Assembly (NCBI GenBank): GCA_029785825.1
Contig: JAFLYY010000001.1
Location: 775,374-839,373, forward strand
DNA from: Nitrososphaerota archaeon
GTDB taxonomy: Archaea > Thermoproteota > Nitrososphaeria > Nitrososphaerales > Gagatemarchaeaceae
DNA: 64,000 nucleotides
Direction of reading: 5' to 3'
Below are positions 34,336-42,881 of this stretch, piece after piece. A model generated the notes under the pieces. That model did no database searches and had not been told where the DNA came from. It saw only the letters and a program-made list of their open reading frames with translations. Position 1 is the stretch's first letter. Each line of letters opens with the position of its first letter. The translations under genes and the position numbers were made by a program.

Positions 34336-34758
34336 TTGCGCTCCTGGACGACCCCTTTCGACAGGGAGAAGAGGTTCATCGACAGCCTCAACATGCCGCT
34401 CATCCAGAGGGCGCTTTGGCCTCTCCTAGCGGTGTATGTCCTCCTTAACTTCTCTGACGTCCTCACCACCTTGATAGCGTGGGCGACGGGCCCGGGGTTC
34501 ATCGAATACAACCACCTCGGGTCGCTGATGTTCAACCTTGGGCCCATAGGATTCATGCTCGCCTACGCCCTCAAGTTCGTCACTATAGCGCCCCTTCTCT
34601 TCATGGCGTGGTACAGGGCCAAGCCCGGCACGGACGACTTCCAAGTCAAGCTCCTGAAGTTCGCTGCCTTCGTAGTGCTCGTCGCCGTCGACATCGGCCT
34701 AGGAGCGATAGTCGTGGGAAACAACCTCCCCGTCCTCTTGCGTCACGTAGGCGCCTAG
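34336..34758 (+). CDS. DUF5658-like small membrane protein
   Basis: This is 140 residues and four membrane segments. The first contains LLNFSDVLTTLIAWATGPGF followed by EYN, matching the N-x-x-D-x-x-T-T ... E-x-N pattern of DUF5658 proteins. Function is unknown. The start is TTG 34336. It is convergent with, and overlaps by 4 bp, the coiled-coil gene cluster. Confidence 0.65.
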   Translation: MRSWTTPFDREKRFIDSLNMPLIQRALWPLLAVYVLLNFSDVLTTLIAWATGPGFIEYNHLGSLMFNLGPIGFMLAYALKFVTIAPLLFMAWYRAKPGTDDFQVKLLKFAAFVVLVAVDIGLGAIVVGNNLPVLLRHVGA

Positions 34759-35264
34759 ACCGCCCTGAACCGGCCCGTGAAGGCGAAGACCTCTCTCTTC
34801 GCGATGCCTTCGACGATCACACCTTCGGGGACCCCCTTGTAGACGAAGAGCGTGTAAGAGCTCGCACCCGCCCTGCCCAGCGAGTCGACGTCGCTGAACG
34901 ACTTCAGCGCCTCTGAGACCTTCTCCACCCTCGACTTGTAGTCTTCGACGATCCTTAGGGTGACCTGCGCCAGCGCGCCGAGCGGGTCAGAAGTATTCAC
35001 CGGGAGGCTCCCCACCCTCGTCCACCCCTTCGCGACCGGCTGCTGGTCCTTCTTGTCCTTCTTGTCCTTCTTCTGCTCCTTCTCTTCGACCCTCTTCTGG
35101 GGCTGGGGCGACTGGGTGCTCCTCAGATGCTCCGCCAGCTGCTGCCCGTACTCTTCCTGGCGCGACTTGTAGTACTGGAGGAGGGTCTCAAGATACGCCG
35201 CAGCGCTCTCCCTGCTCTGGAACCTCACGAGCCCTGAGTTTAGCTCTAGGTTGTCGCGGAGCAC
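34755..35264 (-). CDS. Coiled-coil protein with Lys-rich linker, unknown
   Basis: This is 169 residues. A helical N-part (SAAAYLETLLQYYKSRQEEY) leads to a charged linker of repeated Lys/Asp (EEKEQKKDKKDKKDQQ) and a folded C-part (TSDPLGALAQVTLRIVEDYK, YTLFVYKGVPEGVIVEG). No family is recognised. The GTG start is 10 bp after the stop of the next coiled-coil gene, so the two are one operon. They follow the AAA+/VWA genes on the same strand and may be their partners. Confidence 0.6.
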   Translation of the reverse strand: MLRDNLELNSGLVRFQSRESAAAYLETLLQYYKSRQEEYGQQLAEHLRSTQSPQPQKRVEEKEQKKDKKDKKDQQPVAKGWTRVGSLPVNTSDPLGALAQVTLRIVEDYKSRVEKVSEALKSFSDVDSLGRAGASSYTLFVYKGVPEGVIVEGIAKREVFAFTGRFRAV

Positions 35265-35273
35265 CTGGAGCCC

Positions 35274-35819
35274 CTACTCCTTCTCTAGGGTGTCCTTGAC
35301 GAGGTCTGACTCCACGGAGTCGTAGAACTGCTTGCGGGAGTCCTTGATGGCCGAGGTCCCCTCCTTGAACTCGCGGAGTATCTTCTCCACCAGATACAGC
35401 CTCTCCTCCGCCCCCTTCTTCCTCTCCGTTATCTTCACCCTGAGCTTCGGGGCCCACTCCTGGACCACGTTGAGTATGTCCACCGGCTTGAGGTCCGACA
35501 GCGGCCTGGAGAAGGGCTTGCCGTCGGCGTCAAGGCCTATGATCACCGCATCGGCGCCTATTATCGCCTGCTTGACATGGTTGAGGGGCTCGCCCAGCGA
35601 GACTGGCCTTATCGAGATGGCGGTCCCCACGCCGGCCTGGATGACCTTCATCGACTCCACAAGCTTCATCGTCTGCGAGTATTCCAACTCCTCTATCTCC
35701 GACAGCTGGGCCGCGTCGCTCTGGATCTCCCGCATCTCCCGTATGACCTCCTGCGGGTCGGGAGACTGCTCGTCCATCGCATCTTTCTCCTTCTCTTTAG
35801 CTTCCTGGGTGGCTGGCAT
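35274..35819 (-). CDS. Coiled-coil protein next to MoxR/VWA genes, unknown
   Basis: This is 181 residues. A long charged helix (PQEVIREMREIQSDAAQLSE) leads into a small alpha/beta core (AVIIGLDADGKPFSRPLSDL) and another coiled coil to the end. No family is recognised. It lies 134 bp downstream of the VWA gene and may have its own promoter there. Size, operon and charge suggest a structural or adaptor role in a complex, not an enzyme. Confidence 0.6.
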   Translation of the reverse strand: MPATQEAKEKEKDAMDEQSPDPQEVIREMREIQSDAAQLSEIEELEYSQTMKLVESMKVIQAGVGTAISIRPVSLGEPLNHVKQAIIGADAVIIGLDADGKPFSRPLSDLKPVDILNVVQEWAPKLRVKITERKKGAEERLYLVEKILREFKEGTSAIKDSRKQFYDSVESDLVKDTLEKE

Positions 35820-35952
35820 TGGGAGCGAGATGCCCCGCCGTTGATAATAGGTTTGTGAACCCGTAATCCATACGTCGAGACCTGCAGAATCGCATAGCGG
35901 ACGGAGCGCCCGCCCGTGCGTACCCCAAACTGGAAAGGGCGCCCGTCCGGTC

Positions 35953-37635
35953 TCACCCCTCCCCTACCCCGGAGAGCTCCATGTACGCCTTGGTGAAGAA
36001 CTTCATCATCTCGTAGGGGGTGTTGAGGACCGAGTTGACCTTGAAGTACTTCTTGATCTCGGGGCTCTCCACCCCTATCCCGACGAGCATTATCCCCATC
36101 TTCCCGGTCTCCTTGACCTTGTCCAGCAGCTCTTCCTCGATCCCCGCGTACCCCGTCGGACGGCCGTCTGACACCACCACGAGATACTTGCTCTCTATGG
36201 GCCTCGAGTTCAGCGCCCTCGACGCGACCGCCAGGGCGTCGGGGAGGTAGGTCCCCCCCTTCTGAGAGAGCCCCCCGATCCTCGACTTCGCCTCGATGGA
36301 GTAGGGCTCGTCGAAGTCCTTCACCACCTGCAGCGCATCGTTGAAGCCAAAGAGCCCCCACCTGCTCCTCTCCCTCATGACGGTGGACGCCACCTCCGCG
36401 AGGCAGGTCGTTATCCCTCGTATCTCCATGGACGACTTCGACACGCTCTTGCTCGCGTCCACCAGTATCCCCCAGGCCTCGTCCTTCAGTACCGCCTCCT
36501 CCCTGACGAATACGTCAGACCTCTGGGAGCCGGAGGCGACCACCTGCATCGCCATGGGCATGTCCACCTGGCCGCTCAGCTTCCCCGGCTCTTCGTCGGT
36601 GACGTTCTTGATGGCGAGGAGCTGGTTCTTGATGTTCCGGATCGGCCCTGCCAGCTCGGCCCTCGCCCTGAGGAACGCCGCGTAGTCCCCGTCGGGGAAG
36701 GACACGCCGTTGAGCCTGGTGCTGGAGAGCAGCTTCCTGTAGTAGTCCGTGACCTTCTGCCTCTTCGCGTAGGTCTCCTGGAGGGCCGCGAAGGTGTCCT
36801 TGAACTCAGGCTCGTCAGGCAGCTCTGTCCCGCCCTCCACCCCGATGGCCGCCAGAGCCCCCGTCAGCTTCGCCCCGCCCTTCCCCTTCTTCACCTCGAG
36901 GTGGTCCCGGAAGAGCGAGTCTCCCGAGTGGGCCTCGGTGTGGGGGAAGGCGGGGATCTGCGGGAGGACCGTCTTGTCGAACTGCTTGTAGACGAGGTCT
37001 GCAGCCTTCAACAGGAGAGGGTCCTCGGGATTGTCTACCGAGTTCTCCACCATGCCGCGCGCCTTCTCGGTGAGCGCGAGCAACTCCCTGTCCTCGTCGA
37101 CCCGCCCTCCCTTCGCAGGCGACACCCCCCAGAGCGAGACGAGGAGCTTGGCCGCGGTCCTCAGCCCCCTGCTCTCTATGTCGTCGAGGTCCGGCATCCT
37201 CATGGCGGCGATGGCGTTGGCGTAAGCCACGTCTGTCATGGTCCCGGGCCATCTGTCCCGGGCGGCGAGGGTGATGCGGTAGTCCTCGAGGAGCGAGATG
37301 GTGAATATCGCGGGGAAGCGCTCCTTCTCCTTCGCCCACTTCGCCAGGGGTCTGAGGTTCCCATAGCTGACGTGGAACGCCGCGTGGTAGAGCGAGGCCC
37401 GGAAGAGGCGCCAGAGCGTCGCCCACCCCTGGTCGTCGGCGTCCGCGAAGAGCCCCTGCACGGACATTACCCCCTCCTTTTCCCTCCGGGGGACCGGGAC
37501 CTTGACGACGAACCCGTCCCCCTCGAGCCCGACCGACGGCCTCGGCGCCGACTCGCTGAGTATCAGCCTGAACTTGCTCTGGTCCACCCCCGAGACGCTG
37601 GAGAAGTTCGTCCAGGCGTACTCTAAGATGTTCAT
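35953..37635 (-). CDS. VWA-domain protein paired with MoxR ATPase
   Basis: This is 560 residues. The C-terminal third is a von Willebrand A domain with a complete metal site: DASKS at residues 393-397, the Thr in GGTYLPDAL and VVVSDGRPTGY. The N-terminal 380 residues are helical and not recognised. The ATG overlaps the stop of the AAA+ gene (ATGA), a strong coupling. MoxR-VWA pairs (for example CbbQ-CbbO, NorQ-NorD) remodel target proteins or insert metals. The target here is not one of the known ones. Confidence 0.85.
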   Translation of the reverse strand: MNILEYAWTNFSSVSGVDQSKFRLILSESAPRPSVGLEGDGFVVKVPVPRREKEGVMSVQGLFADADDQGWATLWRLFRASLYHAAFHVSYGNLRPLAKWAKEKERFPAIFTISLLEDYRITLAARDRWPGTMTDVAYANAIAAMRMPDLDDIESRGLRTAAKLLVSLWGVSPAKGGRVDEDRELLALTEKARGMVENSVDNPEDPLLLKAADLVYKQFDKTVLPQIPAFPHTEAHSGDSLFRDHLEVKKGKGGAKLTGALAAIGVEGGTELPDEPEFKDTFAALQETYAKRQKVTDYYRKLLSSTRLNGVSFPDGDYAAFLRARAELAGPIRNIKNQLLAIKNVTDEEPGKLSGQVDMPMAMQVVASGSQRSDVFVREEAVLKDEAWGILVDASKSVSKSSMEIRGITTCLAEVASTVMRERSRWGLFGFNDALQVVKDFDEPYSIEAKSRIGGLSQKGGTYLPDALAVASRALNSRPIESKYLVVVSDGRPTGYAGIEEELLDKVKETGKMGIMLVGIGVESPEIKKYFKVNSVLNTPYEMMKFFTKAYMELSGVGEG

Positions 37636-38648
37636 TTTGCCCCGGCTTTGGCGTCGCCGACGACCATCCTGACGACCCTTCTCACGTTGTTCTGGACCTC
37701 GGGGTCGTCGGCCGTTAGCGCGATGATGGTCTCCTCCGCCGCGGTCGCGGGGGACAGTCCGTCGGCGACCAGGGTCCCCCAGTTGATGAGGTCGCCCACG
37801 GAGGGGGCGTAGGGGAGGTCTCCGGTCTTGTACTGGCGCCTGATCTCAGCCGCCACCCTGACGAGCTTCTCCGCGACCGGGCTGTCTATCTTGGCCCTCT
37901 GAGCGATCATCTCGACCTCGTCAGGGGCGACCTTGCTCCCGACGCTCAGATAGTCGAAGTCAATCCAGACGGTCATCCTGCGCCTGAAGGCCGCGTTGAG
38001 CGGCTTGGTCCCCGCGAACTCCGCCGAGTAGGGGTTCATGCTGATTATGACGTACCCGTTCGGGTGCCTCGGGATCACCTCGTTGTCCCTCTCGTTGAGG
38101 ACCATGTGCCCTCTGGTGTCGAGGATGGGGTTGAGCCTGGTGGCGATGTCCTGCTTCATCATGTTCGCCTCGTCCAGGTAGAGTATCCCTCCGTACCTGC
38201 ACCAGGACACTATCTGGCCGTCCACCCAGTTCTCCTTTCCGAGGCCGACGAACCTGCCGAAGAGGTCGTACACGGACGTCTGCAGCCCGCAGTTGATCTC
38301 CCAGAGAGGGAGCCCCGCGAGCTCCGCGACGAGGTACGTGATGTGGGTCTTCCCCGTACCCGAGGGCCCGATCAGCGCGCACTGCTTGAAGTGGTAGAGG
38401 GCGCGCATTATCCGCTCCACGTAGTTCTCTCCGTGCTCCACGTAGCCGGGGGTCCCCTTCGGGACGAGCGCCTGCAGCGAGGGGCCCATAGAATACCCTT
38501 CGGAGAGCGTGTACTTCTCGACCTTGTACTTCGACTTCAGGTCTGCCTTGCCGTAGCGCGGCTTCAGCTGGATCTTTACGGTGACCCTGGCGTTGTCTCC
38601 TTCCGACCTGACGCTCGTCGTCCCTTGAAGGTCGTCAGTCTGAGACAA
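37632..38648 (-). CDS. MoxR/CbbQ-type AAA+ ATPase
   Basis: This is a 338-residue AAA+ chaperone-like ATPase. Walker A is GPSGTGKTH (residues 94-102), Walker B GGILYLDEANMM (154-164), and sensor 1 VIISMNP, with the MoxR-type insertion. The TTG start at 38648 is about 30 bp from CCTTTTACG on this strand. It heads a group of four same-strand genes: AAA+, VWA and two coiled-coil proteins. The N-terminal 60 residues are not part of the AAA core. Confidence 0.88.
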   Translation of the reverse strand: MSQTDDLQGTTSVRSEGDNARVTVKIQLKPRYGKADLKSKYKVEKYTLSEGYSMGPSLQALVPKGTPGYVEHGENYVERIMRALYHFKQCALIGPSGTGKTHITYLVAELAGLPLWEINCGLQTSVYDLFGRFVGLGKENWVDGQIVSWCRYGGILYLDEANMMKQDIATRLNPILDTRGHMVLNERDNEVIPRHPNGYVIISMNPYSAEFAGTKPLNAAFRRRMTVWIDFDYLSVGSKVAPDEVEMIAQRAKIDSPVAEKLVRVAAEIRRQYKTGDLPYAPSVGDLINWGTLVADGLSPATAAEETIIALTADDPEVQNNVRRVVRMVVGDAKAGAK

Positions 38649-38754
38649 GATGCGGTGATAGACTGGGGATGACGTAAAAGGAATTGCGAACCTCTCGTAT
38701 GAATCCCAAATCTATTTCCGTTAAATACCGTAGACGGGTGTTACACCCCATATC

Positions 38755-39159
38755 ATGGTGCAGGTAGACGTCCTTGTCAAAGGTATCGAGGCCAACAAGA
38801 CGTCTGACGACGCCGACGAGTCGACCCCAGTGACCTTCAACGTTAACTCTTCAATCAACGAGTCCGACCGGGGCCCCGGGTTCCTGAACCTGAAGTTCTC
38901 CATGGACCTGGAGACGTTGCCGGCCGCGGCGCGGGTCTTCGTTTCCGGAGGGGTCACGCTGAAGGGGAAGGACGAGGAGATCGACGAGATGCTAGGCGCG
39001 AAGGAGAAGGACGGGACTCCCACGCTCTTCATGAAGATCTACCAGAGGGTGTACCCCACGATGTACCTCCTCTGCGGGTCGCTCAAGATACCGTATCCGG
39101 CCCCAGGTCTCCTCAAGCTGAGCCAGATGGCTTCAGCGGAGGAGGAAGTTGCCCGTTAG
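38755..39159 (+). CDS. Small beta-rich protein, possibly SecB-like
   Basis: This is 134 residues. Strands such as TPVTFNVNSSIN, GFLNLKFSMDLET and ARVFVSGGVTLKG are followed by YPTMYLLCGSLKIPYPAPGL, an end reminiscent of SecB-like chaperones. The resemblance is weak. GTTAAATACC lies about 30 bp before the ATG. It is divergent from the MoxR gene, sharing a 106-bp control region, and a functional link is possible. Confidence 0.5.
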   Translation: MVQVDVLVKGIEANKTSDDADESTPVTFNVNSSINESDRGPGFLNLKFSMDLETLPAAARVFVSGGVTLKGKDEEIDEMLGAKEKDGTPTLFMKIYQRVYPTMYLLCGSLKIPYPAPGLLKLSQMASAEEEVAR

Positions 39160-39238
39160 GGTCGGATGTGTCTTCCTCCATGGAATTCCCATAGATTTAA
39201 GTGCGAAATACCCTGACCGTGCTAACTGAGGCGGGTCA

Positions 39239-40393
39239 TTGGTGAGCACCGCGTCGATCGAAGAAGGGAGGGACACGAGCGCCCGCACCGCCGAACTCGT
39301 CGACCTGATCTCTGAGCTTGGCCCTGACATCCCTGAGATATCGAGGCGCCTCGGGCAGTTCAAGGAGTCGGTCAGGTACAGGTACAAGGAGAAGGTGATA
39401 GGGAAAGGGTTCTCCATCCACGTCCTCCCCGACCACGAGAAGCTGGGGCTCCAGAGGGTCGTCATGCTGGTGGAGTTCGCCCCCGTCTACAAGACGTACG
39501 CCCATTCGATCCTGACCGCGATGAACGAGCTCTGCTACATCGTCTCCTTCGAGAGGAGGATGTTCAGGGGCGACTTCCTGGTGGAGGCGAGCGTCCCCAC
39601 CGAGTTCAGCGGGGCCTTCGCGGGGCTGATGTACAAGCTGAAGGAGAAAGGGCTCTTCACCAGCGTCGAGGTGGTCCCGTTCGAGTGGTTCAGGACCGTC
39701 CCCATGCGGACAAAGTACTATGACTTCGACACCGGGAGATGGGACTTCGACTGGACCAACCTGCAGAAGCAGTCGGACGACGCCGGGTACCGCCCTTCGG
39801 GCCGGGCGAAGTTCGACAAGCAGGACCTGCTCATCCTGAAGGAGCTCCAGATCGACGCGACGCGGAGCTTCATCGAGATATCTGGAAGACTGAAGGACAA
39901 CTACAAGAAACTGGCGTGGCACTACAAGACCCACGTGGTCGACCGGGGCCTGATCAACGGGTACTACCTGAGGTGGATGGGGACGAGCTACAGCACCGTC
40001 CTGGAGAGGGCGCTGCACCGGAAGCACAGGTACCAGCAGCTCGCGATACTCGCTAGCGGCCTCACAGAGCTCGAAAGGATGAACCTGATGGCACGTGCCC
40101 ACATGGTCCCGTTCATCTGGAACGAGATGGTCGGGAAGAGCGCCTACTGCGCCAACTTCTTCTTCCCCACCGAGTACATCACCGAGGCCTATCAGTTCCT
40201 GACAGAGACGATCTCGGACACGAGGGACAAGACGTCAGTCTTGGCGCTGGACCAGACGGAGGCGCTGTCCTTCACCATATCCCACCAGCTCTACGACGAG
40301 AAGAAACGGCAGTGGACCTTCGACGAGCCCGGGTTGTTAGAGAGATTCGACGAGCTGATAGCAAAAATAGTGGAAATAGGCGGAGCCGTCTAA
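39239..40393 (+). CDS. Transcriptional regulator with two AsnC/Lrp-like winged helices
   Basis: This is 384 residues. Two DNA-binding regions, PEISRRLGQFKESVRYRYKE near the start and DLLILKELQIDATRSFIEIS in the middle, each match AsnC/Lrp-like winged helices, separated and followed by alpha/beta sensor-like domains. This duplicated layout is typical of large archaeal regulators without a known ligand. The start is TTG 39239 or GTG 39242. A possible TATA-like GCGAAATACCC lies about 32 bp upstream. Confidence 0.7.
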   Translation: MVSTASIEEGRDTSARTAELVDLISELGPDIPEISRRLGQFKESVRYRYKEKVIGKGFSIHVLPDHEKLGLQRVVMLVEFAPVYKTYAHSILTAMNELCYIVSFERRMFRGDFLVEASVPTEFSGAFAGLMYKLKEKGLFTSVEVVPFEWFRTVPMRTKYYDFDTGRWDFDWTNLQKQSDDAGYRPSGRAKFDKQDLLILKELQIDATRSFIEISGRLKDNYKKLAWHYKTHVVDRGLINGYYLRWMGTSYSTVLERALHRKHRYQQLAILASGLTELERMNLMARAHMVPFIWNEMVGKSAYCANFFFPTEYITEAYQFLTETISDTRDKTSVLALDQTEALSFTISHQLYDEKKRQWTFDEPGLLERFDELIAKIVEIGGAV

Positions 40394-40521
40394 CCTGAAC
40401 CGGCTCCACCTATGATTTCCAGCGGCCCCAGATGCAGACCGAGCGAGGCGAAAACAATGCTCGCGCCGGTCAATGCCAGCATTCCGAATCTGACCTTTTC
40501 GTCGAGAGTCATAGCCCTCAT
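40390..40521 (-). CDS. 43-residue single-span membrane protein
   Basis: This small gene encodes a charged N-terminus (MRAMTLDEKVRFG) followed by one hydrophobic span (MLALTGASIVFASLGLHLGP). CTTAAATCG lies about 22 bp before the ATG, and the stop overlaps the end of the convergent regulator. The size, charge layout and the ALTG start of the span resemble the small protein at 50320-50454. Confidence 0.5.
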   Translation of the reverse strand: MRAMTLDEKVRFGMLALTGASIVFASLGLHLGPLEIIGGAGSG

Positions 40522-40673
40522 GCTCGCAACTTCAGCGATTTAAGGGTGAGCAATCTTAACGAACATTGTTAGACAGCTCCATGTGTTTTCTAAACGTTTA
40601 TGTTAACCCGGGGCGGTAGTCTTGGGGCAAACCCGGGCCCCTCGCCGCAGACGCGGAAACGCGTCGACTGGAT

Positions 40674-41246
40674 TCAGCGCCGGCATGCGAGGCCGTAGTG
40701 ATAAGGCCCCGCGTCGAACGACCCCACGGCGGGGAGGCCGTTGTCAGCCAGGATCTTCCGTGCCATTGCTTCCGTCAGCCTGATCTCGTAAGGAGGACCC
40801 TTGTCCATCCTTGCCTTCTTCCAGTCTACGTCCACGACCGCAGCCCCAGGCTTGCAGATGCGCTTCACCTCTGCGAAGAAAGCGCGCTTGTCCTCCAGGT
40901 CGTGCAAGACGTTGGCGAAGAGCACGACGTCCACGGAGCCTGACGGGATGCCTGTGTCGGAGACGTCTGACTGTATGACCTTGACCGCCTTGCGACCTGT
41001 GCCCGACTCTGCCATCGTCGCGCGCAGGTGGTCAAGCATCGTCTTGCTTGCGTCGACCGCATAGACGACCCCGCCCTCTCCGACCAGCGAAGCCAGCGGC
41101 AGGGTGAAGAACCCAGGGCCGCACGCGAGATCGGCCACGGTCATCCCTCTCCCGACCCCCATGGCCTTCAAAATCTTCAGCGGGTCCTGCCACTTCCTCC
41201 TTTCGTCGGAGAGGAGGATGCGCGCGAACTCGTCTTCGTGCGGCAT
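40674..41246 (-). CDS. Class I SAM-dependent methyltransferase
   Basis: This is 190 residues with SAM motif I VADLACGPGFFTLPL, the acidic VYAVDASKTML and motif IV DVVLFANVLHDLED. It is UbiE/Methyltransf_11-like. The ATG at 41246 lies 2 bp after the stop of another methyltransferase gene, so the two are translated together. The substrate is unknown; small-molecule or metalloid methylation are options. Confidence 0.82.
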   Translation of the reverse strand: MPHEDEFARILLSDERRKWQDPLKILKAMGVGRGMTVADLACGPGFFTLPLASLVGEGGVVYAVDASKTMLDHLRATMAESGTGRKAVKVIQSDVSDTGIPSGSVDVVLFANVLHDLEDKRAFFAEVKRICKPGAAVVDVDWKKARMDKGPPYEIRLTEAMARKILADNGLPAVGSFDAGPYHYGLACRR

Positions 41247-41248
41247 CG

Positions 41249-41986
41249 TCACTTCGCCCCTCCGGCCGACGGCGCTTCCTCCGCGGGCGCGCCTCCCTCC
41301 GTCGCCCGCGAGCTTCGGTCGCGCCTTGTCACCAGCGCCCATCTGCTCGCCAGCCCGTCTTTCCCCTCCAAGACCTCGAACTCTGCAAGAATCTTCCGCC
41401 ACTCCTCCCGCGAGACGGCGCGTGGGTCGCTCTTCCTGAACGCCTTCGTGACGCTGAGATATGCCCTCCCGCCCGGCTTCAGTATGCGCTTGATCTCGCC
41501 GACGGCGCCTCCGTGGTCTGCCATGCAGCAGAGAAGTCCGCTGCCGAGCACGAAGTCGGTCGAAGCGTCAGGGATGAAACCGAGCTGCGCTGCCGAGCCT
41601 ACTCGGGCGTCCACGACGGCGCCGAGGTTGAGCCCTTCGGCCTTCGTCGACAGGGCCTTGACCGCCTTCGCGTCGAAGTCCACGGCGAAGACCTTCCCTG
41701 AAGCCCCCACCCTTCGGGCCATAGGCAGGGCATAGAACCCCGACCCCGACCCCAGGTCCGCGACGACCTGCCCCGGCGCGACGTGCTTTTCCGCGAACTT
41801 CGAGGGTGAGCTCGCCAGGCGGCGGATGAGGTTGTCCATCAACAGGAGAGGGACGTGCCGGTCCCCTTCGGAGCAGGTCGGGCAGGTTGTGGCCGCCCCC
41901 CCGCAGGATGCCATCAAAATCCGGACCACGCCTTCCTGGTGCAGGGCGCTCCCCTGTCCAGAGCCTTCAGACCGCGTCCCAACCAT
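41249..41986 (-). CDS. Class I SAM-dependent methyltransferase with N-terminal Cys motif
   Basis: This is about 245 residues. Motif I is VVADLGSGSGFYALPM and the acidic residue is in VFAVDFDAKAVK; FVLGSGLLCCMADHGGAVGE replaces the usual motif IV. The N-terminal extension has CGGAATTCPTCSEGD, possibly a metal site. The ATG at 41986 (or GTG 41992) lies about 25-30 bp from TTTTTTATG, indicating a leaderless mRNA. It is a paralogue of the next gene and in the same operon. Confidence 0.78.
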   Translation of the reverse strand: MVGTRSEGSGQGSALHQEGVVRILMASCGGAATTCPTCSEGDRHVPLLLMDNLIRRLASSPSKFAEKHVAPGQVVADLGSGSGFYALPMARRVGASGKVFAVDFDAKAVKALSTKAEGLNLGAVVDARVGSAAQLGFIPDASTDFVLGSGLLCCMADHGGAVGEIKRILKPGGRAYLSVTKAFRKSDPRAVSREEWRKILAEFEVLEGKDGLASRWALVTRRDRSSRATEGGAPAEEAPSAGGAK

Positions 41987-42058
41987 CGTCACCAGGTCAA
42001 GGCAGCCGTCGGCATAAAAAACCTCCGAAGCGGCCTACGGCGCGCCACCCGGGCCGGT

Positions 42059-42424
42059 TCAGAACGCCGCCGAGAACTCTGCCGTGTCCTCTTCTCCGAC
42101 TTCCTCGAGAATCTTCTGGTAGGCGTACATCACGCTCGACCCCTTCAGGGTGAGCTCGTAGCGCTTCCTGGTCCCTTCGGTCACCCACTTCAGCAGCCCC
42201 CTCTCTATCATCTGCGTCAGGTGCGTCTGCAGCGCGACCCAGGACAGGTTGGCCTTGTACATGATCTGGGTCGGCTTCTCCGCCCCGGCCTTGATGACCT
42301 TCAGCATGTCCATCCTTATCTCGAGCTGAGACCTCCGAGAAAGGACCTTTCTCTTGTCAGACATCGGAGTCTGCACCTGCAGCTCCGTTTCGCGGCTCCC
42401 GGCGTAGAGTCCTAGTTCAGCCAT
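42059..42424 (-). CDS. Archaeal winged-helix regulator (HTH_45-like)
   Basis: This is about 121 residues. QLEIRMDMLKVIKAGAEKPT, QIMYKANLSWVALQTHLTQM and YELTLKGSSVMYAYQKILEE form a winged helix of the archaeal family also seen at 24.3 kb. The start is unsure (ATG 42424 or ATG 42364). It lies 73 bp before the methyltransferase pair on the same strand and may control it. Confidence 0.7.
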   Translation of the reverse strand: MAELGLYAGSRETELQVQTPMSDKRKVLSRRSQLEIRMDMLKVIKAGAEKPTQIMYKANLSWVALQTHLTQMIERGLLKWVTEGTRKRYELTLKGSSVMYAYQKILEEVGEEDTAEFSAAF

Positions 42425-42436
42425 CTTGCTTACCAA

Positions 42437-42881
42437 CCATCCATCCTCGAGGGGTTATCTTGGTGTGTCCGCACCCGCCGTGCATACACGCAGACGGCAG
42501 ATTCAGGTCAGGATTACAGAGTCGGAGTCCACGTGTTGAAAATCCTTCAGCAATCGTCGACCTCCCGTACGGTCCGTAACAAAAAAGAGCGAACAGGTGG
42601 GCCATTCTTCTAGTTCGCCTCGCCCCTCTTCAGCGCTCCCAAGACGGGTTTCGAACCGTTTTCCGAGGGGAAGGCGTTCTGGCACCCTTGAGGTCGCATG
42701 AACATGTCCATGGCTCGCATATGCGTTTACTAATCCGGGCATTATAAGTGCAGAGGAGGTCAGATATGGACGCAGAGTACATCTTTGCCGGAGTCCAATA
42801 GGCGGGCCAGGGTTGGACGGCGGGCGGGCCGCGGTCTCCGCCCCTCTGCGACCCGACTGGCATCAGGGCGCGGAGGCGGGC
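42437..42881. other. Intergenic stretch with an isolated promoter and 11-codon frame
   Basis: On the plus strand, CATTATAAG (42740-42748), GGAGG (42755-42759) and ATG 42766 are ideally spaced, but the frame stops after 11 codons (42766-42801). No other gene is seen. A stretch around 42640 (GGGTTTCGAACCG) looks like a tRNA T-loop, but its stem does not pair. Confidence 0.35.

Noticed and set aside
42470-42560. Anticodon-arm-like stretch on the minus strand (GGACTCCGACTCTGTAATCC)
   Set aside because: No cloverleaf can be completed around it; too little for a tRNA or intron-containing tRNA call.
42620-42720. tRNA-like T-loop (GGGTTTCGAACCG) in the 42.4-42.9 kb gap
   Set aside because: The flanking bases do not form a five-pair T stem and no acceptor or anticodon stem fits on either strand.
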